Shown: positions 17,463-26,277 of the stretch, in pieces
Position numbering within the stretch: position 1 is the first letter of the stretch
Layout: the number at the start of each line of letters is the position of its first letter
Notes under the pieces: generated by a model
Told to the model about the DNA's origin: nothing
What the model saw: the letters and a program-made list of their open reading frames with translations, nothing else
Database searches by the model: none
Assembly (NCBI RefSeq): GCF_024519725.1
Contig: NZ_JALJRK010000006.1
Location: forward strand, 112,295-176,294
Length of the DNA stretch: 64,000 bases
From: Microvirga sp. Mcv34
Lineage (GTDB): Bacteria; Pseudomonadota; Alphaproteobacteria; Rhizobiales; Beijerinckiaceae
Reading direction: 5' to 3'
Translations under genes and position numbers: made by a program

Positions 17463-18827
17463 ATGCCCGGCTCCATGATGAACGAGCGCTCGCACGGTGG
17501 ACATGCGCTCTTCACCGACCTCTACGAGCTGACTATGCTGCGCGCCTATGGCGAACTCGGCATGGACGCCGTTGCCGTGTTCGACCTGTTCTTCCGCAAG
17601 TTGCCCCCGCAGCGGAACTATCTTCTGGCCTGCGGCCTAGACCCCTTTCTGGAGGATCTGGAGAACCTCTCCTTCAGCAAGACGGACCTTGCGTATCTCG
17701 CGTCGAATCCTCTTTTCTCCAAAGCCTTCATCGACCGGCTTGAGAATTTCCGGTTCACGGGCGACGTACATGCAGTGCCGGAAGGAACGCCGGTCTTTCC
17801 GAACGAGCCGATCCTCGAAATCGTCGCGCCCATCAGCCAGGCCCAGCTCATCGAGACATTCGTTCTGAACCAGATCGGCCTCCAGACGATTCTTGCCTCC
17901 AAAGCGACCCGGATCGTCGCAGCCGCCCAAGGCCGTCCAGTGGTCGATTTCGGCGCAAGGCGCGCGCAGGGGCTGGATGCGGCGATCAAAGGCACGAGGG
18001 CCTTCTTCATCGCGGGCGCCGCCGCAACCTCGAACGTGGCAGCTGGACAGCTTTGGGGCATTCCCGTTGCGGGAACCATGGCTCACAGCTTCGTCCAGGC
18101 CTGCTCATCCGAGGCTGAGGCGTTCCGGAAGTTTGCCGAGGTCTTTCCCGACACCATCCTGCTAGTCGACACTTATGACACCCTGGCAGGCGTGAGGCGG
18201 GTCGTCGCCCTTGCAAGTGAGCTCGGTGCCGATTGTCGCATCAGAGGCGTGAGGTTGGACTCAGGTGATTTGGTGGAGTTGTCCAAGGGCGCGCGCTCCA
18301 TCCTCGATGCAGCGGGCCTGCAAGGTGTCCAGATCTTTGCCAGCGGTGGGCTCGATGAGCATAGGATCGCCGAACTTCTCTCCCGGGGAGCGCCCATCGA
18401 TGCCTTCGGGGTCGGAACCAGCATGAGCGTTTCCGATGACGCACCGGCTTTGGACATCGCCTACAAGCTTGTCAAGTATGCCGGTCTCGGCCGCATGAAG
18501 CTCTCGGCAGGCAAGCGCATGCTGCCGGGCCGCAAACAGATCTTCCGCACGCGTCGGAATGGCCTATCCCAGGGCGATGTCATCGGCCGCGCTCAGGAGA
18601 ATCTCGCAGGCGTCCCACTCCTGCAGCCCGTCGTGAAGGATGGCCGGCGGATCGCACCTGTTCCATCTCTGACAGAGATCCGGGACCACGCCCGTCGCTC
18701 CATCACGCAACTGCCCGAGAGTCTCCGCATGCTCGAAGCATCGACTTCGCCTTACCCGGTCACGATCAGTGACGATCTTCAGGAGCATGAACGGGAGGTT
18801 CGACGGAGGATCTTGGCTCAGATCTAG
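17463..18827 (+). CDS. pncB: Nicotinate phosphoribosyltransferase
   Basis: This 454-residue NAD-salvage enzyme condenses nicotinate with PRPP to nicotinate mononucleotide using ATP. It opens ALFTDLYELTMLRAYGELGM and carries the catalytic histidine loop AGTMAHSFVQAC (about residues 206-217), plus DTYDTLAGVRRVVA and LDSGDLVELS for phosphate binding. The ATG at 17463 is only 6 bases after the mlaE stop; an alternative ATG at 17475 has slightly better spacing to AGG. It is the third gene of the usp operon. PRPP synthetase (19989) and NadE (24114) are close by, so a whole route from nicotinate to NAD, lacking only NadD, is clustered here. Confidence 0.93.
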   Translation: MPGSMMNERSHGGHALFTDLYELTMLRAYGELGMDAVAVFDLFFRKLPPQRNYLLACGLDPFLEDLENLSFSKTDLAYLASNPLFSKAFIDRLENFRFTGDVHAVPEGTPVFPNEPILEIVAPISQAQLIETFVLNQIGLQTILASKATRIVAAAQGRPVVDFGARRAQGLDAAIKGTRAFFIAGAAATSNVAAGQLWGIPVAGTMAHSFVQACSSEAEAFRKFAEVFPDTILLVDTYDTLAGVRRVVALASELGADCRIRGVRLDSGDLVELSKGARSILDAAGLQGVQIFASGGLDEHRIAELLSRGAPIDAFGVGTSMSVSDDAPALDIAYKLVKYAGLGRMKLSAGKRMLPGRKQIFRTRRNGLSQGDVIGRAQENLAGVPLLQPVVKDGRRIAPVPSLTEIRDHARRSITQLPESLRMLEASTSPYPVTISDDLQEHEREVRRRILAQI

Positions 18828-18829
18828 CG

Positions 18830-19858
18830 TCAAAATGGTGAGGAAAGCGCCTGCTCCGCTAAGTCGAGATACTTCCCAGCCTGCGGCGCCCATTTTCGAG
18901 GTTCGCGTGGAACGGGATCCAGCAGGTGAGCGAGCGAAAGCCTCGCCCTCAAGGCTGCGTGCAGGGCCGTGTAGGGGCCGAGAAGATCGCGCGGAACCGC
19001 GTCCCCCATGAGAGCTGCGACATGGTCGGTCAGAGCGGGTCCAAACCATGGCGCCTCCAGATGGGCGCATTCCATGCTGAGGAATGTCAGCTCGTCATAA
19101 GGGTCGACCAGGCGCAGGTCGCGGTTGAATTCAAGGCAATCGAAGATGATGATGGGCTCCGTCAGACAAATATGTTCCGGCCTGAGGTCGCCATGGCCGT
19201 CGACGACGCAGCCGGCTTGCGTCCGCTCCCGCAACCGGGGGCGGATCCTCTCGAGAGCGCGATCAAGCCGGTCGAGAAGCGTTGCGGCCCTTGGTCGGTT
19301 CTCCCAGAGGTCGGGATGAAGAAGCACGGCGCGATTCTCCGCCATCTCATGCGAAAAATGTCGGAAAGGTGTTTCCGGATCGACCGAAGGATGCTCGGCC
19401 CGTCGATAGAAATCCGCCAGGACATGGGCCAAGCGGAGGACGTCGCCCGTCCCGGCTCGTCCCTCCTTCAAGCAGACGTCGAGCATGAGACCGGCAGGAA
19501 GGCGTTTCATCTCGACGACCCAATCCACCACCTCATCTTGTCCTCCCAGGGCCATCGCACCCGAAGCCGAACAGGTGAGCGGAACAACGCCCCGATAGAT
19601 ACCAGGTGCAAGCCGGAGGTTCAGTCGCACCTCCTCGCGGCAATACCGTTCTCGCGCCTCGAGGGACGTAAAGTCGAGATATGAATAGCGCACAGGTTTC
19701 TTCAGCTTGAACACTCTCTCACCAGCGAGGAAGACCCAGGACATGTGGGTCTCCTTGGCGACGACATGGTCCGAGCGAAAAGCATAGGACGACGGCCTGC
19801 TCAGGAACTGAACCTTCGCCTCGAGTGTCGGTGCGTTTGCGCAAGTCAGGGCTGTCAT
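18830..19858 (-). CDS. Aminoglycoside phosphotransferase (APH)-like kinase family protein
   Basis: This 342-residue protein belongs to the COG2187-type family with a protein-kinase-like fold. The N-terminal block THMSWVFLAGERVFKLKKPV (about residues 38-57) carries the ATP-binding lysines; the catalytic loop VVDGHGDLRPEHICL and the metal-binding IIIFDCLEFNRDLR lie near residues 218-245. I used the ATG at 19858 because the conserved VQFLSRPSSYAFRSD block precedes the more internal ATG at 19743, even though the latter has AAGGAG in front. Its 3' end meets pncB with 2 bases between. The substrate is unknown; it need not be an antibiotic. Confidence 0.8.
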   Translation of the reverse strand: MTALTCANAPTLEAKVQFLSRPSSYAFRSDHVVAKETHMSWVFLAGERVFKLKKPVRYSYLDFTSLEARERYCREEVRLNLRLAPGIYRGVVPLTCSASGAMALGGQDEVVDWVVEMKRLPAGLMLDVCLKEGRAGTGDVLRLAHVLADFYRRAEHPSVDPETPFRHFSHEMAENRAVLLHPDLWENRPRAATLLDRLDRALERIRPRLRERTQAGCVVDGHGDLRPEHICLTEPIIIFDCLEFNRDLRLVDPYDELTFLSMECAHLEAPWFGPALTDHVAALMGDAVPRDLLGPYTALHAALRARLSLAHLLDPVPREPRKWAPQAGKYLDLAEQALSSPF

Positions 19859-19988
19859 GTGGAAAACCACACAGAATGTTGTGGCCTGAACCTGCCAGAC
19901 AAGGGACGGGCTTCCATGACCATTGTCAAAGTGAGGTTCGGTGAAAGCATCTAAATTCCTAGCATCACTCACTCCTGCGAGGCGGACC

Positions 19989-21497
19989 ATGACGACCTTC
20001 GCGATGACGGACCCAGCCCTTCGAAGGCTCTTCGAGCGATTGGATTTCGCCCCACAACCCAAGGACGAGACACTCGGCTGGCTGTTCTCCTACTGGACGG
20101 AAGAACGCGGCAGCCGTATCGCGCCCACTCTCCAGGATATGTCCCTATCGGATCTCGGCGAGTTGGCCGCGAGTGCCTTTATCCTGCAATACGAGCCTGA
20201 GAGCGATGCACCGATCCTGATGTTCGGCGGGGTTGCATTCGAAACCCTGATGGGAGCATGCGATCCCGGAGTCGTCGTTCTCGCCAAGGCTCCACGACGA
20301 CGTGGCGCAGCCAGGCTTCGGCGACTATCCGAACTCGTGCGGAATCGTGCCGAACCGGTTCTGGTCGAGTTCGAGACGCGGGCGCTCGATCACTCGCGCA
20401 TGAGAATTGAAATGGTTCTTGCCCCGCTGTCTCAGGACGGCCGCACCGTCAGCGGGCTCTTCGGCGGCTTGGCGCTCCGGCCGGTCCATGCCGGACGACC
20501 AACTCACTTAAAAACATCGAGCAGTCCGACGAAGGCTCAAACGCTTCTGTTCGCGTTGAAATCGGCGGCCGATCTTGGAGAACGCATCGCGCACCATCTA
20601 GATCAGCCGCTTCAGCCGCACGAAGAACGCGACTTTGAAGACGGCGAGCATAAGACCAGGCCGCTCGTCGATGTGCGCAGGAAGAATGTCGATGTGATCG
20701 CAGGGCTTCATGGTGATTCCCATCAGAGCTCCAACGACCGGCTATGCCGCCTGCTGTTCTTCGTGGGAGCTCTGAAGGACGCGGGAGCCGAGCGGGTCAG
20801 CGTAGTGGCACCCTATCTCTGCTACGCCCGCAAGGACCGGCAGACGAAGCCGAACGATCCTATCACGACGCGTTATGTCGGCCAGCTCTTCGAGGCACTC
20901 GGAGCCGATCGGATCATCACCATGGAGGTGCACAACCTCTCCGCCTTTCAGAATGCCTTTCGGTGCAGCACGACCCATCTGGACGCCTATCGAGCATTCG
21001 CTCACCATCTTGCCACCGTGGCCGGCGGCGACCGGATCGCCGTTGTATCCCCCGATATCGGCGGCGCCAAGCGAGCCGAACTCTTCCGGCGGACGCTGGA
21101 GGATATGATCGGGCGTCCGGTGTCCAAAGCCCTTGCAGATAAGCAGCGCAGCATGGGCGTGGTTTCAGGCGATCTCTTCGCAGGCGACGTCGCCGGCTGC
21201 ACGGCAATCATTCTGGATGATCTGATCAGCACGGGCGCGACGATGGCGCGGGTTGCGCAGCAATGCCGCGAGCGTGGCGCCAGGCGGGTGATCGTCGCCG
21301 CGACCCATGGTGTCGGTGGGGTTGCGGCGCTTCCCAACCTGACGCAGCCGTCCATCGACGCGGTGCTTCTGGCCAACACGATCCCTCAGACCCCTGACTT
21401 CGTCTCTGCCTTGGATGGCCGGCTGACTATTCTTGACGTCTCGGAGATCTTTGCACAGGTGTTGAAGGAAGCAATGTCCGACGACGCTCTTCCATGA
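19989..21497 (+). CDS. prs: PAS-like domain fused to ribose-phosphate pyrophosphokinase (PRPP synthetase)
   Basis: This 502-residue protein joins two parts without a stop or frameshift between them. Residues about 5-175 form a PAS_5-like sensor domain (LFERLDFAPQPKDETLGWLF, LAASAFILQYEPESDAP, GLFGGLALRPV). From about residue 185 a full-length PRPP synthetase follows (TLLFALKSAADLGERIAHHL, LCYARKDRQTKPNDPITTRY for ATP binding, SPDIGGAKRAELFRR, and the PRPP loop DDLISTGATMARVA near residue 410). It makes PRPP from ribose-5-phosphate and ATP. No ATG or GTG lies at the domain junction, so a separate enzyme is unlikely. Start at 19989 chosen for GAGG upstream; a GTG at 19941 is possible. PRPP is the co-substrate of pncB nearby. 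Confidence 0.88.
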   Translation: MTTFAMTDPALRRLFERLDFAPQPKDETLGWLFSYWTEERGSRIAPTLQDMSLSDLGELAASAFILQYEPESDAPILMFGGVAFETLMGACDPGVVVLAKAPRRRGAARLRRLSELVRNRAEPVLVEFETRALDHSRMRIEMVLAPLSQDGRTVSGLFGGLALRPVHAGRPTHLKTSSSPTKAQTLLFALKSAADLGERIAHHLDQPLQPHEERDFEDGEHKTRPLVDVRRKNVDVIAGLHGDSHQSSNDRLCRLLFFVGALKDAGAERVSVVAPYLCYARKDRQTKPNDPITTRYVGQLFEALGADRIITMEVHNLSAFQNAFRCSTTHLDAYRAFAHHLATVAGGDRIAVVSPDIGGAKRAELFRRTLEDMIGRPVSKALADKQRSMGVVSGDLFAGDVAGCTAIILDDLISTGATMARVAQQCRERGARRVIVAATHGVGGVAALPNLTQPSIDAVLLANTIPQTPDFVSALDGRLTILDVSEIFAQVLKEAMSDDALP

Positions 21498-21509
21498 TCC
21501 GCGTTAGTG

Positions 21510-21539
21510 TCGGGAGGGCCCTGATCACAACCCTCCCGA
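21510..21539. terminator. Bidirectional terminator hairpin
   Basis: TCGGGAGGG and CCCTCCCGA form a perfect 9-bp stem with a 12-base loop. It lies between the convergent PRPP-synthetase fusion and hsp20 genes and probably ends both transcripts. Confidence 0.75.
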
Positions 21540-21548
21540 TGACCGATC

Positions 21549-22067
21549 TTACGCGGCTTTCACGTCGATCTTCTTTTCCTTCTTGGCCTCATCGGTCTTG
21601 GGAAGCGCAACCGTCAGCACGCCGTTCTTGAAGCTCGCCTCGATCTTATCCGCATTGACGCCTTCGGGAATCCGGAAGCTGCGCTGGAATGAGCCGTAGC
21701 GCCTTTCCGACATGTAATAATTCGCCTCCCTCTCCTCTCGTTCTTCCTTTTTCTCACCTGAGATGATGAGGCTGCCATTCGCCAGCTTAACCTCTATGTT
21801 CTTACCATCGATGCCTGGAAGTTCGGCCGTGACCTCATATCGGTCGGTGCGCTCGACGAGGTCGGCGACAGGCTCCATGCCGCGCCCCTTGCTCTGCCAG
21901 AGCCGTTCGATCTCAGGCATGCTCCACCGGGTCGGAAACCCGAAGTCCCGACCGAATTCCTCGAAAAGATTGTCCATCTCGCGACGCATCCGCTCAAGCG
22001 GAAGCCAACCGGCCTCAACCGGTGCCGTACGTTCTTTCTTAACGGGAAGTTTCGTCGTCTCAACCAT
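21549..22067 (-). CDS. Hsp20/alpha-crystallin small heat shock protein
   Basis: This 172-residue chaperone holds unfolding proteins in soluble oligomers. The alpha-crystallin domain spans about residues 65-165: PVADLVERTDRYEVTAELPG, IEVKLANGSLIISGEKKEER, and the closing ASFKNGVLTVALPK, followed by a Lys-rich tail. The N-terminal arm includes WLPLERMRREMDNLFEEFGR, usual for this class. Start at 22067 chosen because GGAG lies upstream. A FixK-type box lies at 22136-22149, 69 bases before the ATG. The 5' leader also has a small hairpin (CAACTT-CAAA-AAGTTG, 22098-22113), whose role is unknown. Confidence 0.94.
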   Translation of the reverse strand: MVETTKLPVKKERTAPVEAGWLPLERMRREMDNLFEEFGRDFGFPTRWSMPEIERLWQSKGRGMEPVADLVERTDRYEVTAELPGIDGKNIEVKLANGSLIISGEKKEEREEREANYYMSERRYGSFQRSFRIPEGVNADKIEASFKNGVLTVALPKTDEAKKEKKIDVKAA

Positions 22068-22135
22068 AGGAAATCTCCAATGATGCATCCCAGCCCACAA
22101 CTTCAAAAAGTTGCGCCGATCGGATCGACGCCACT

Positions 22136-22149
22136 TTGCGTTCAATCAA
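22136..22149 (-). promoter_or_regulatory. FixK/FNR-type box ahead of hsp20
   Basis: The + strand reads TTGCGTTCAATCAA, matching TTG(A/C)-N6-(T/G)CAA, 69 bases upstream of the hsp20 start codon. Confidence 0.75.
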
Positions 22150-22226
22150 TCTGAGATCACATTCGGGCATGCCCTGGATCCATCGCGGGCGCTCCCATGC
22201 TCCGATAGGGAGCCCATATGATCGCC

Positions 22227-22793
22227 TCAGCGAAGCCCATGCTTTCCGAGAAGCCTAACGGTGCTGGCCTGAGGACCTATGTCTCCTGCTTCTTCGGAGA
22301 AGACCACCCGCATCCCTGGCTTGAGTTGCCCGAAAGCGTCATCGAGAACGCTGTTGCGATTGAAGTAGATCTCGCGACCATCAACGGATTCGAGAAATCC
22401 ATATCCATCTTCGAGATGCATCTGTCTTACGGTTCCCGTCGGCTGAGGCGCATGCGTCTTGATCTCACCCTGCATGTGCCGGACCGCATCCTGAAGCTGC
22501 CGTCGGGCCCGGTTGAAGGAATCGTTGATGGCGAAGGCGGCATCGGCGAAACGCTCGTCTTCATGTGGTGTTCGATCGACGGTAACCTCACGTCCTCCGG
22601 GCAAAACCAGATGGATGTCGACCTGGTATTGTCCACCTGTTCGCTGATGCTGGCCGGATCCTTTCATCACCACGCGACAGGCCATGATGCGATCGAAGAA
22701 CTTCTCTAGATCTGCCATGCGCTCCTCGACCAAGGCGCGCTGCCTCGCCGTCGGATCGAAGCCCTGGAATTCGATTTGAGCCGGACCCTGCAT
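22227..22793 (-). CDS. HPF/RaiA-type ribosome-associated protein fused to a cold-shock domain
   Basis: This 188-residue protein has an HPF/YfiA-like domain first (about residues 1-105: PAQIEFQGFDPTARQRALVE, FFDRIMACRVVMKGSGQHQR, YQVDIHLVLPGGREVTVD) and a cold-shock/S1-like RNA-binding domain second (about 112-180: GTVRQMHLEDGYGFLESVDG, REIYFNRNSVLDD, GMRVVFSEEAGDIGPQAS). HPF domains bind the 30S decoding site and idle or dimerise ribosomes in starvation. The start at 22793 has AGGAG 7 bases upstream. A FixK-type box lies 66 bases upstream. Confidence 0.9.
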   Translation of the reverse strand: MQGPAQIEFQGFDPTARQRALVEERMADLEKFFDRIMACRVVMKGSGQHQRTGGQYQVDIHLVLPGGREVTVDRTPHEDERFADAAFAINDSFNRARRQLQDAVRHMQGEIKTHAPQPTGTVRQMHLEDGYGFLESVDGREIYFNRNSVLDDAFGQLKPGMRVVFSEEAGDIGPQASTVRLLGKHGLR

Positions 22794-22858
22794 AATGATG
22801 CTCCTGCTCCGTTGACACGGGAATTTTTGAAAGCATGGCCCTCCCGGGCCTGCCATCA

Positions 22859-22872
22859 TTGAGGATTGTCAA
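22859..22872 (-). promoter_or_regulatory. FixK/FNR-type box ahead of the HPF-cold-shock gene
   Basis: TTGAGGATTGTCAA (+ strand) fits TTGA-N6-TCAA, the strict FNR-like form. It overlaps the last codon of the upstream phosphoribosyltransferase gene and sits 66 bases before the HPF start. Confidence 0.75.
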
Positions 22873-23519
22873 GAAGCTCCGGGTGGGAATCGATTGAGGA
22901 GGGTGATGACCTCCTCGTCGGATATCTGCTGGAAATCGTCATAATAGTTGCCGATGGCTCCGAAGAACGCATGCTCTTCGAGGCAGATGAGATCATCGAC
23001 CTCGTCCCGAAGCTCCGCGAGAGTGTCCGAAGGGGCTACTGGAATCGCCAGCACAAGCTGTCTCGGTTTGCGCCGTCGGACAGCCTGCAAGGCTGCGCGC
23101 GTCGTCGCCCCAGTGGCGATCCCGTCATCGACCACGATCGCCGTCCGTCCCGTGACGATCGCCCGTTCCCGATGCCCCAGATACCGTCTGCGGCGGCGCT
23201 CGATCTCGGCCATCTCGGCATCGCAGACGAACTTGAACTCCGTCTCGGCAATCCCTGAAAGCCGGATGACCTCTTCGTTGCGCACCACGATGGGCGTCTC
23301 GCCATCGACGACCGCCCCCATGGCGAGCTCGGGCTGTGAGGGCACTCCTATCTTGCGTACGATCATGAGGTCGAGCGGTGCGCTGAGAACAGCGGCGACC
23401 TCCGCCGCCACGGGAACGCCGCCCCGCGGCAGCGCCAGCACGACCGGATCCTGGTCACGGTATTTCCCGAGCGCAGAAGCGAGCTTGCGACCGGCATCGG
23501 ATCGATTGGAGAACGGCAT
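22869..23519 (-). CDS. Phosphoribosyltransferase family protein
   Basis: This 216-residue protein has a type-I phosphoribosyltransferase fold. It starts NRSDAGRKLASALGKYRDQD, then VLALPRGGVPVAAEVAAVLS (about residues 28-47), and has the PRPP loop IVVDDGIATGATTRAALQAV (about residues 128-147). The C-terminal part (DLICLEEHAFFGAIGNYYDD) matches the COG1926-like family often found beside hsp20 and dienelactone-hydrolase genes in proteobacterial stress clusters. The acceptor base is unknown. It follows the small gene at 23603-23848 in the same orientation and may share its FixK-type box. Confidence 0.88.
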   Translation of the reverse strand: MPFSNRSDAGRKLASALGKYRDQDPVVLALPRGGVPVAAEVAAVLSAPLDLMIVRKIGVPSQPELAMGAVVDGETPIVVRNEEVIRLSGIAETEFKFVCDAEMAEIERRRRRYLGHRERAIVTGRTAIVVDDGIATGATTRAALQAVRRRKPRQLVLAIPVAPSDTLAELRDEVDDLICLEEHAFFGAIGNYYDDFQQISDEEVITLLNRFPPGAS

Positions 23520-23602
23520 CGGATCGCACCTCAGTCACTTCCATGCACTCATCGGCCCAACGCACCGTGCAGACGCGGCCGATGACTGACTTTGGCAATC
23601 CG

Positions 23603-23848
23603 TCAGGTGAATTCAGCCATAGGTCTGCTCTTTGGCAATCGGCTTGGAGTCCAGCGAAAGATGATTCCCTGGTTCGTGCGAATGATCAGGCAATTGTGCC
23701 CCTCGGCGAACCAGTGGAGACGCTCCGGGGCAACATCGTTCGAGCAGAAGAGGCGCCGAATGTCGTCATGGCTGATCTGGACTTGGCCCCCGCTGGCAAG
23801 CAGGTCCATCCTGGCCTGAAGGTCCGAGAGGGTGAAATCCTTGATCAT
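23603..23848 (-). CDS. Hypothetical protein, 81 residues
   Basis: I do not recognise this protein. It is acidic to neutral, with no membrane segment or signal peptide, and reads like a small soluble fold (IKDFTLSDLQARMDLLASGG, then ISHDDIRRLFCSNDVAPERL and LIIRTNQGIIFRWTP). The ATG at 23848 has a strong GGAGG 8 bases upstream, which supports translation. A FixK-type box lies at 23900-23913. It probably heads a two-gene unit with the phosphoribosyltransferase. Confidence 0.65.
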   Translation of the reverse strand: MIKDFTLSDLQARMDLLASGGQVQISHDDIRRLFCSNDVAPERLHWFAEGHNCLIIRTNQGIIFRWTPSRLPKSRPMAEFT

Positions 23849-23899
23849 CGCGAATGCCTCCACGCGAATGAACATGAGCATGAAGCCTCGGCCTGGATC

Positions 23900-23913
23900 T
23901 TGCGTCTCGTCAA
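23900..23913 (-). promoter_or_regulatory. FixK/FNR-type box ahead of the 81-residue gene
   Basis: TTGCGTCTCGTCAA (+ strand) fits TTG(A/C)-N6-(T/G)CAA and lies 52 bases from the start at 23848. nadE, on the other side, is about 200 bases away, so control of nadE from here is less likely. Confidence 0.7.
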
Positions 23914-24113
23914 TCTGATGGTGGAAACCGAGCAGGACAGGCTCCCCGCCCACCAGCGTGGCGGAAAGGCTCCGACACCTGTGGAACCAACCCCATGGCG
24001 GATTGGATTCCTTGTGCTAGTTACTAGCCTGTCACGTTGTACGGCGGGGCCCCCATCAACCCGATGGCCTGGGGCGGCCCTGTCCATGAGGGCCAACCCT
24101 GATCGGACGCGGA

Positions 24114-26168
24114 ATGATCTCGTTCTTTACACCCTACCGTCATGATTTTGTCCGCATAGCAGCTTGTGTTCCGAGGATCGAGGTTGCGGATCCGGCCTAC
24201 AATGTCGACCGTACTCTCGAGCTGCTGCGCCAGGGACACCAGGAGCGAGTCGCCTTAATGGTGTTCCCCGAGCTTGGCCTGTCTGCCTATGCCATCGACG
24301 ATCTCCTGCATCAGGATGCCCTTCTGGAAGCCGTCGAACAGGGTCTGGCCCGCCTAGCCGAGGAGAGCGCCAGCCTCTTTCCGGCCTTCGTGGTCGGCGC
24401 TCCTCTGCGCCTGGACGGCCGCCTCTACAACGCCGCCGTCGTCATCCATGCCGGGCGCATTCTGGGGGTAGTGCCCAAGGCGTACCTGCCGAACTACCGC
24501 GAGTTCTACGAGCGCCGGCATTTCGCACCGGGCGCGGGCATCCGGGGGCAGACGATCAGCGTCGCCGGCCGTCAGATTCCCTTCGGGATCGACCTCCTGT
24601 TCCGCTCGACGGGCAACTGCGCCTTCACGTTCCATGTGGAGGTGTGCGAGGATATGTGGGTGCCGCAGCCGCCCAGCACCACGGCCGCCCTGGCGGGCGC
24701 CGAGATCCTCCTCAATCTCTCGGCGAGCAATATCACCATCGGAAAGGCCGAGGACCGGCGCCTCCTCTGCGGCTCCCAGTCCATGCGCTGCGTCGCTGCC
24801 TATGCCTATTCGGCGGCCGGCCCGGGGGAATCCACCACCGATCTCGCCTGGGACGGCCATGGCGGCATTTTCGAGGACGGGCAGCGGCTGGCCGAGACCG
24901 AGCGCTTTCCGTCGGGATCCACCATGGCGGTGGCCGATATCGATCTCGGGCGCCTGCGCCAGGAACGCATGCGGCGGGTCACCTTCCGTGATTGCGCCGA
25001 CGAGCTGAAGGTCGTCCCGGGTGATTTCCGCATTCTCCCCCTTCATCTCGATGCGCCGGAAGAGACGCTGCCGCTGCGCCGGCCTGTCGAGCGTTTCCCC
25101 TACGTTCCTGCGGATCCCGCCAAGCTCGCGGAGAACTGCTACGAGGCCTACAACATCCAGGTCCAGGGACTCGCGAAACGCCTGCAGGCCACGCGGACGG
25201 AGAAAGTGGTCATCGGAGTGTCCGGGGGCCTCGATTCCACGCAGGCCCTCCTCGTCTGCTGCCGCGCCATGGACAAGCTCAACCTTCCTCGCACCAACAT
25301 CCTCGCCTACACGCTGCCGGGTTTCGCGACGAGCGAAGGTACGAAAGGCAATGCGTGGGCGCTCATGCGTGCGCTTGGCGTCAGTGCGTCGGAAATCGAC
25401 ATCCGACCGGCGGCGCGGCAGATGCTGAAGGATCTCGATCACCCCTTCGCGGAAGGTGAGCCGGTCTATGACGTGACCTTCGAGAACGTTCAGGCAGGGC
25501 TGAGGACCGATTACCTGTTCCGGCTCGCCAACCACCACCGTGGCATCGTCGTGGGCACAGGCGATCTCTCCGAGCTGGGTCTCGGCTGGTGCACCTATGG
25601 TGTCGGCGACCAGATGTCCCACTACAACGTCAACGCATCGGTGGCGAAAACCCTGATTCAGCACCTGATCCGCTTCGTCGCCGGCTCGGGCGATGTAACT
25701 GCGGAGACAGCCGAGATCCTGCATGCGATCCTGGCGACCGAGATCTCCCCCGAACTCGTGCCGCAGGACGCCTCCGGGCAGATCCAGTCGACCGAGGCCA
25801 TGATCGGTCCCTACGCACTGCAGGACTTCAATCTCTATTATCTCACTCGCTACGGCTTCCGTCCCTCCAAAATCGCCTATCTCTCCTGGCATGCCTGGAA
25901 AGATCAGGAAGCGGGTACATGGCCGCCCAACATCCCGGACATGTCGCGCCGGGCTTACGATCTCGGCGAGATCAAGAAATGGCTGCGGGTCTTCCTCAGC
26001 CGGTTCTTCACCAGCCAGTTCAAGCGTACCGCCATGCCGAACGGGCCGAAGATCTCATCCGGCGGATCGCTGTCGCCGCGCGGCGACTGGCGCGCGCCGT
26101 CCGATGCAAGCCCCGGGGTCTGGCTCGCCGAACTGGAGAGCGGCGTCCCCGATGCCGAGCCCTCATAA
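24114..26168 (+). CDS. nadE: Glutamine-dependent NAD(+) synthetase
   Basis: This 684-residue two-domain enzyme makes NAD from nicotinate adenine dinucleotide, ATP and glutamine. The N-terminal nitrilase-type glutaminase domain shows its catalytic triad: Glu in [10 protein letters not shown], Lys in [18 protein letters not shown] and Cys178 in [10 protein letters not shown]. The C-terminal synthetase has the PPi loop [17 protein letters not shown] (near residue 368) and [19 protein letters not shown]. The length equals the long glutamine-dependent class known from Mycobacterium. With pncB and the PRPP synthetase it forms an NAD-salvage set. Confidence 0.95.
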   Translation: MISFFTPYRHDFVRIAACVPRIEVADPAYNVDRTLELLRQGHQERVALMVFPELGLSAYAIDDLLHQDALLEAVEQGLARLAEESASLFPAFVVGAPLRLDGRLYNAAVVIHAGRILGVVPKAYLPNYREFYERRHFAPGAGIRGQTISVAGRQIPFGIDLLFRSTGNCAFTFHVEVCEDMWVPQPPSTTAALAGAEILLNLSASNITIGKAEDRRLLCGSQSMRCVAAYAYSAAGPGESTTDLAWDGHGGIFEDGQRLAETERFPSGSTMAVADIDLGRLRQERMRRVTFRDCADELKVVPGDFRILPLHLDAPEETLPLRRPVERFPYVPADPAKLAENCYEAYNIQVQGLAKRLQATRTEKVVIGVSGGLDSTQALLVCCRAMDKLNLPRTNILAYTLPGFATSEGTKGNAWALMRALGVSASEIDIRPAARQMLKDLDHPFAEGEPVYDVTFENVQAGLRTDYLFRLANHHRGIVVGTGDLSELGLGWCTYGVGDQMSHYNVNASVAKTLIQHLIRFVAGSGDVTAETAEILHAILATEISPELVPQDASGQIQSTEAMIGPYALQDFNLYYLTRYGFRPSKIAYLSWHAWKDQEAGTWPPNIPDMSRRAYDLGEIKKWLRVFLSRFFTSQFKRTAMPNGPKISSGGSLSPRGDWRAPSDASPGVWLAELESGVPDAEPS

Positions 26169-26198
26169 TCGCAGACTGCATCGGCCGTCCTGAAGGGT

Positions 26199-26212
26199 TG
26201 CGAATAGTCAAA
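26199..26212 (+). promoter_or_regulatory. FixK/FNR-type box ahead of the cytochrome c gene
   Basis: TTGCGAATAGTCAA fits TTG(A/C)-N6-(T/G)CAA. It lies 149 bases before the cytochrome c start, but only 66 bases before the short coupled frame at 26278. Confidence 0.7.
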
Positions 26213-26277
26213 GTTGGATCGTGCTTTCCGGCGCATTTTAAATATCTCTCGACCTGATGATCGCTGAGGGACGAAAG

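Noticed and set aside
16461..17504. 347-codon open frame on the minus strand
   Set aside because: It is antisense to the STAS-MlaE gene and is composed of charged low-complexity residues.
22068..22226. ROSE-type RNA thermometer in the hsp20 leader
   Set aside because: There is a 6-bp hairpin (22098-22113), but I could not find the conserved ROSE anti-Shine-Dalgarno segment paired to the ribosome-binding site.
24354..25892. 512-codon open frame on the minus strand
   Set aside because: It is antisense to nadE, which has complete catalytic motifs.
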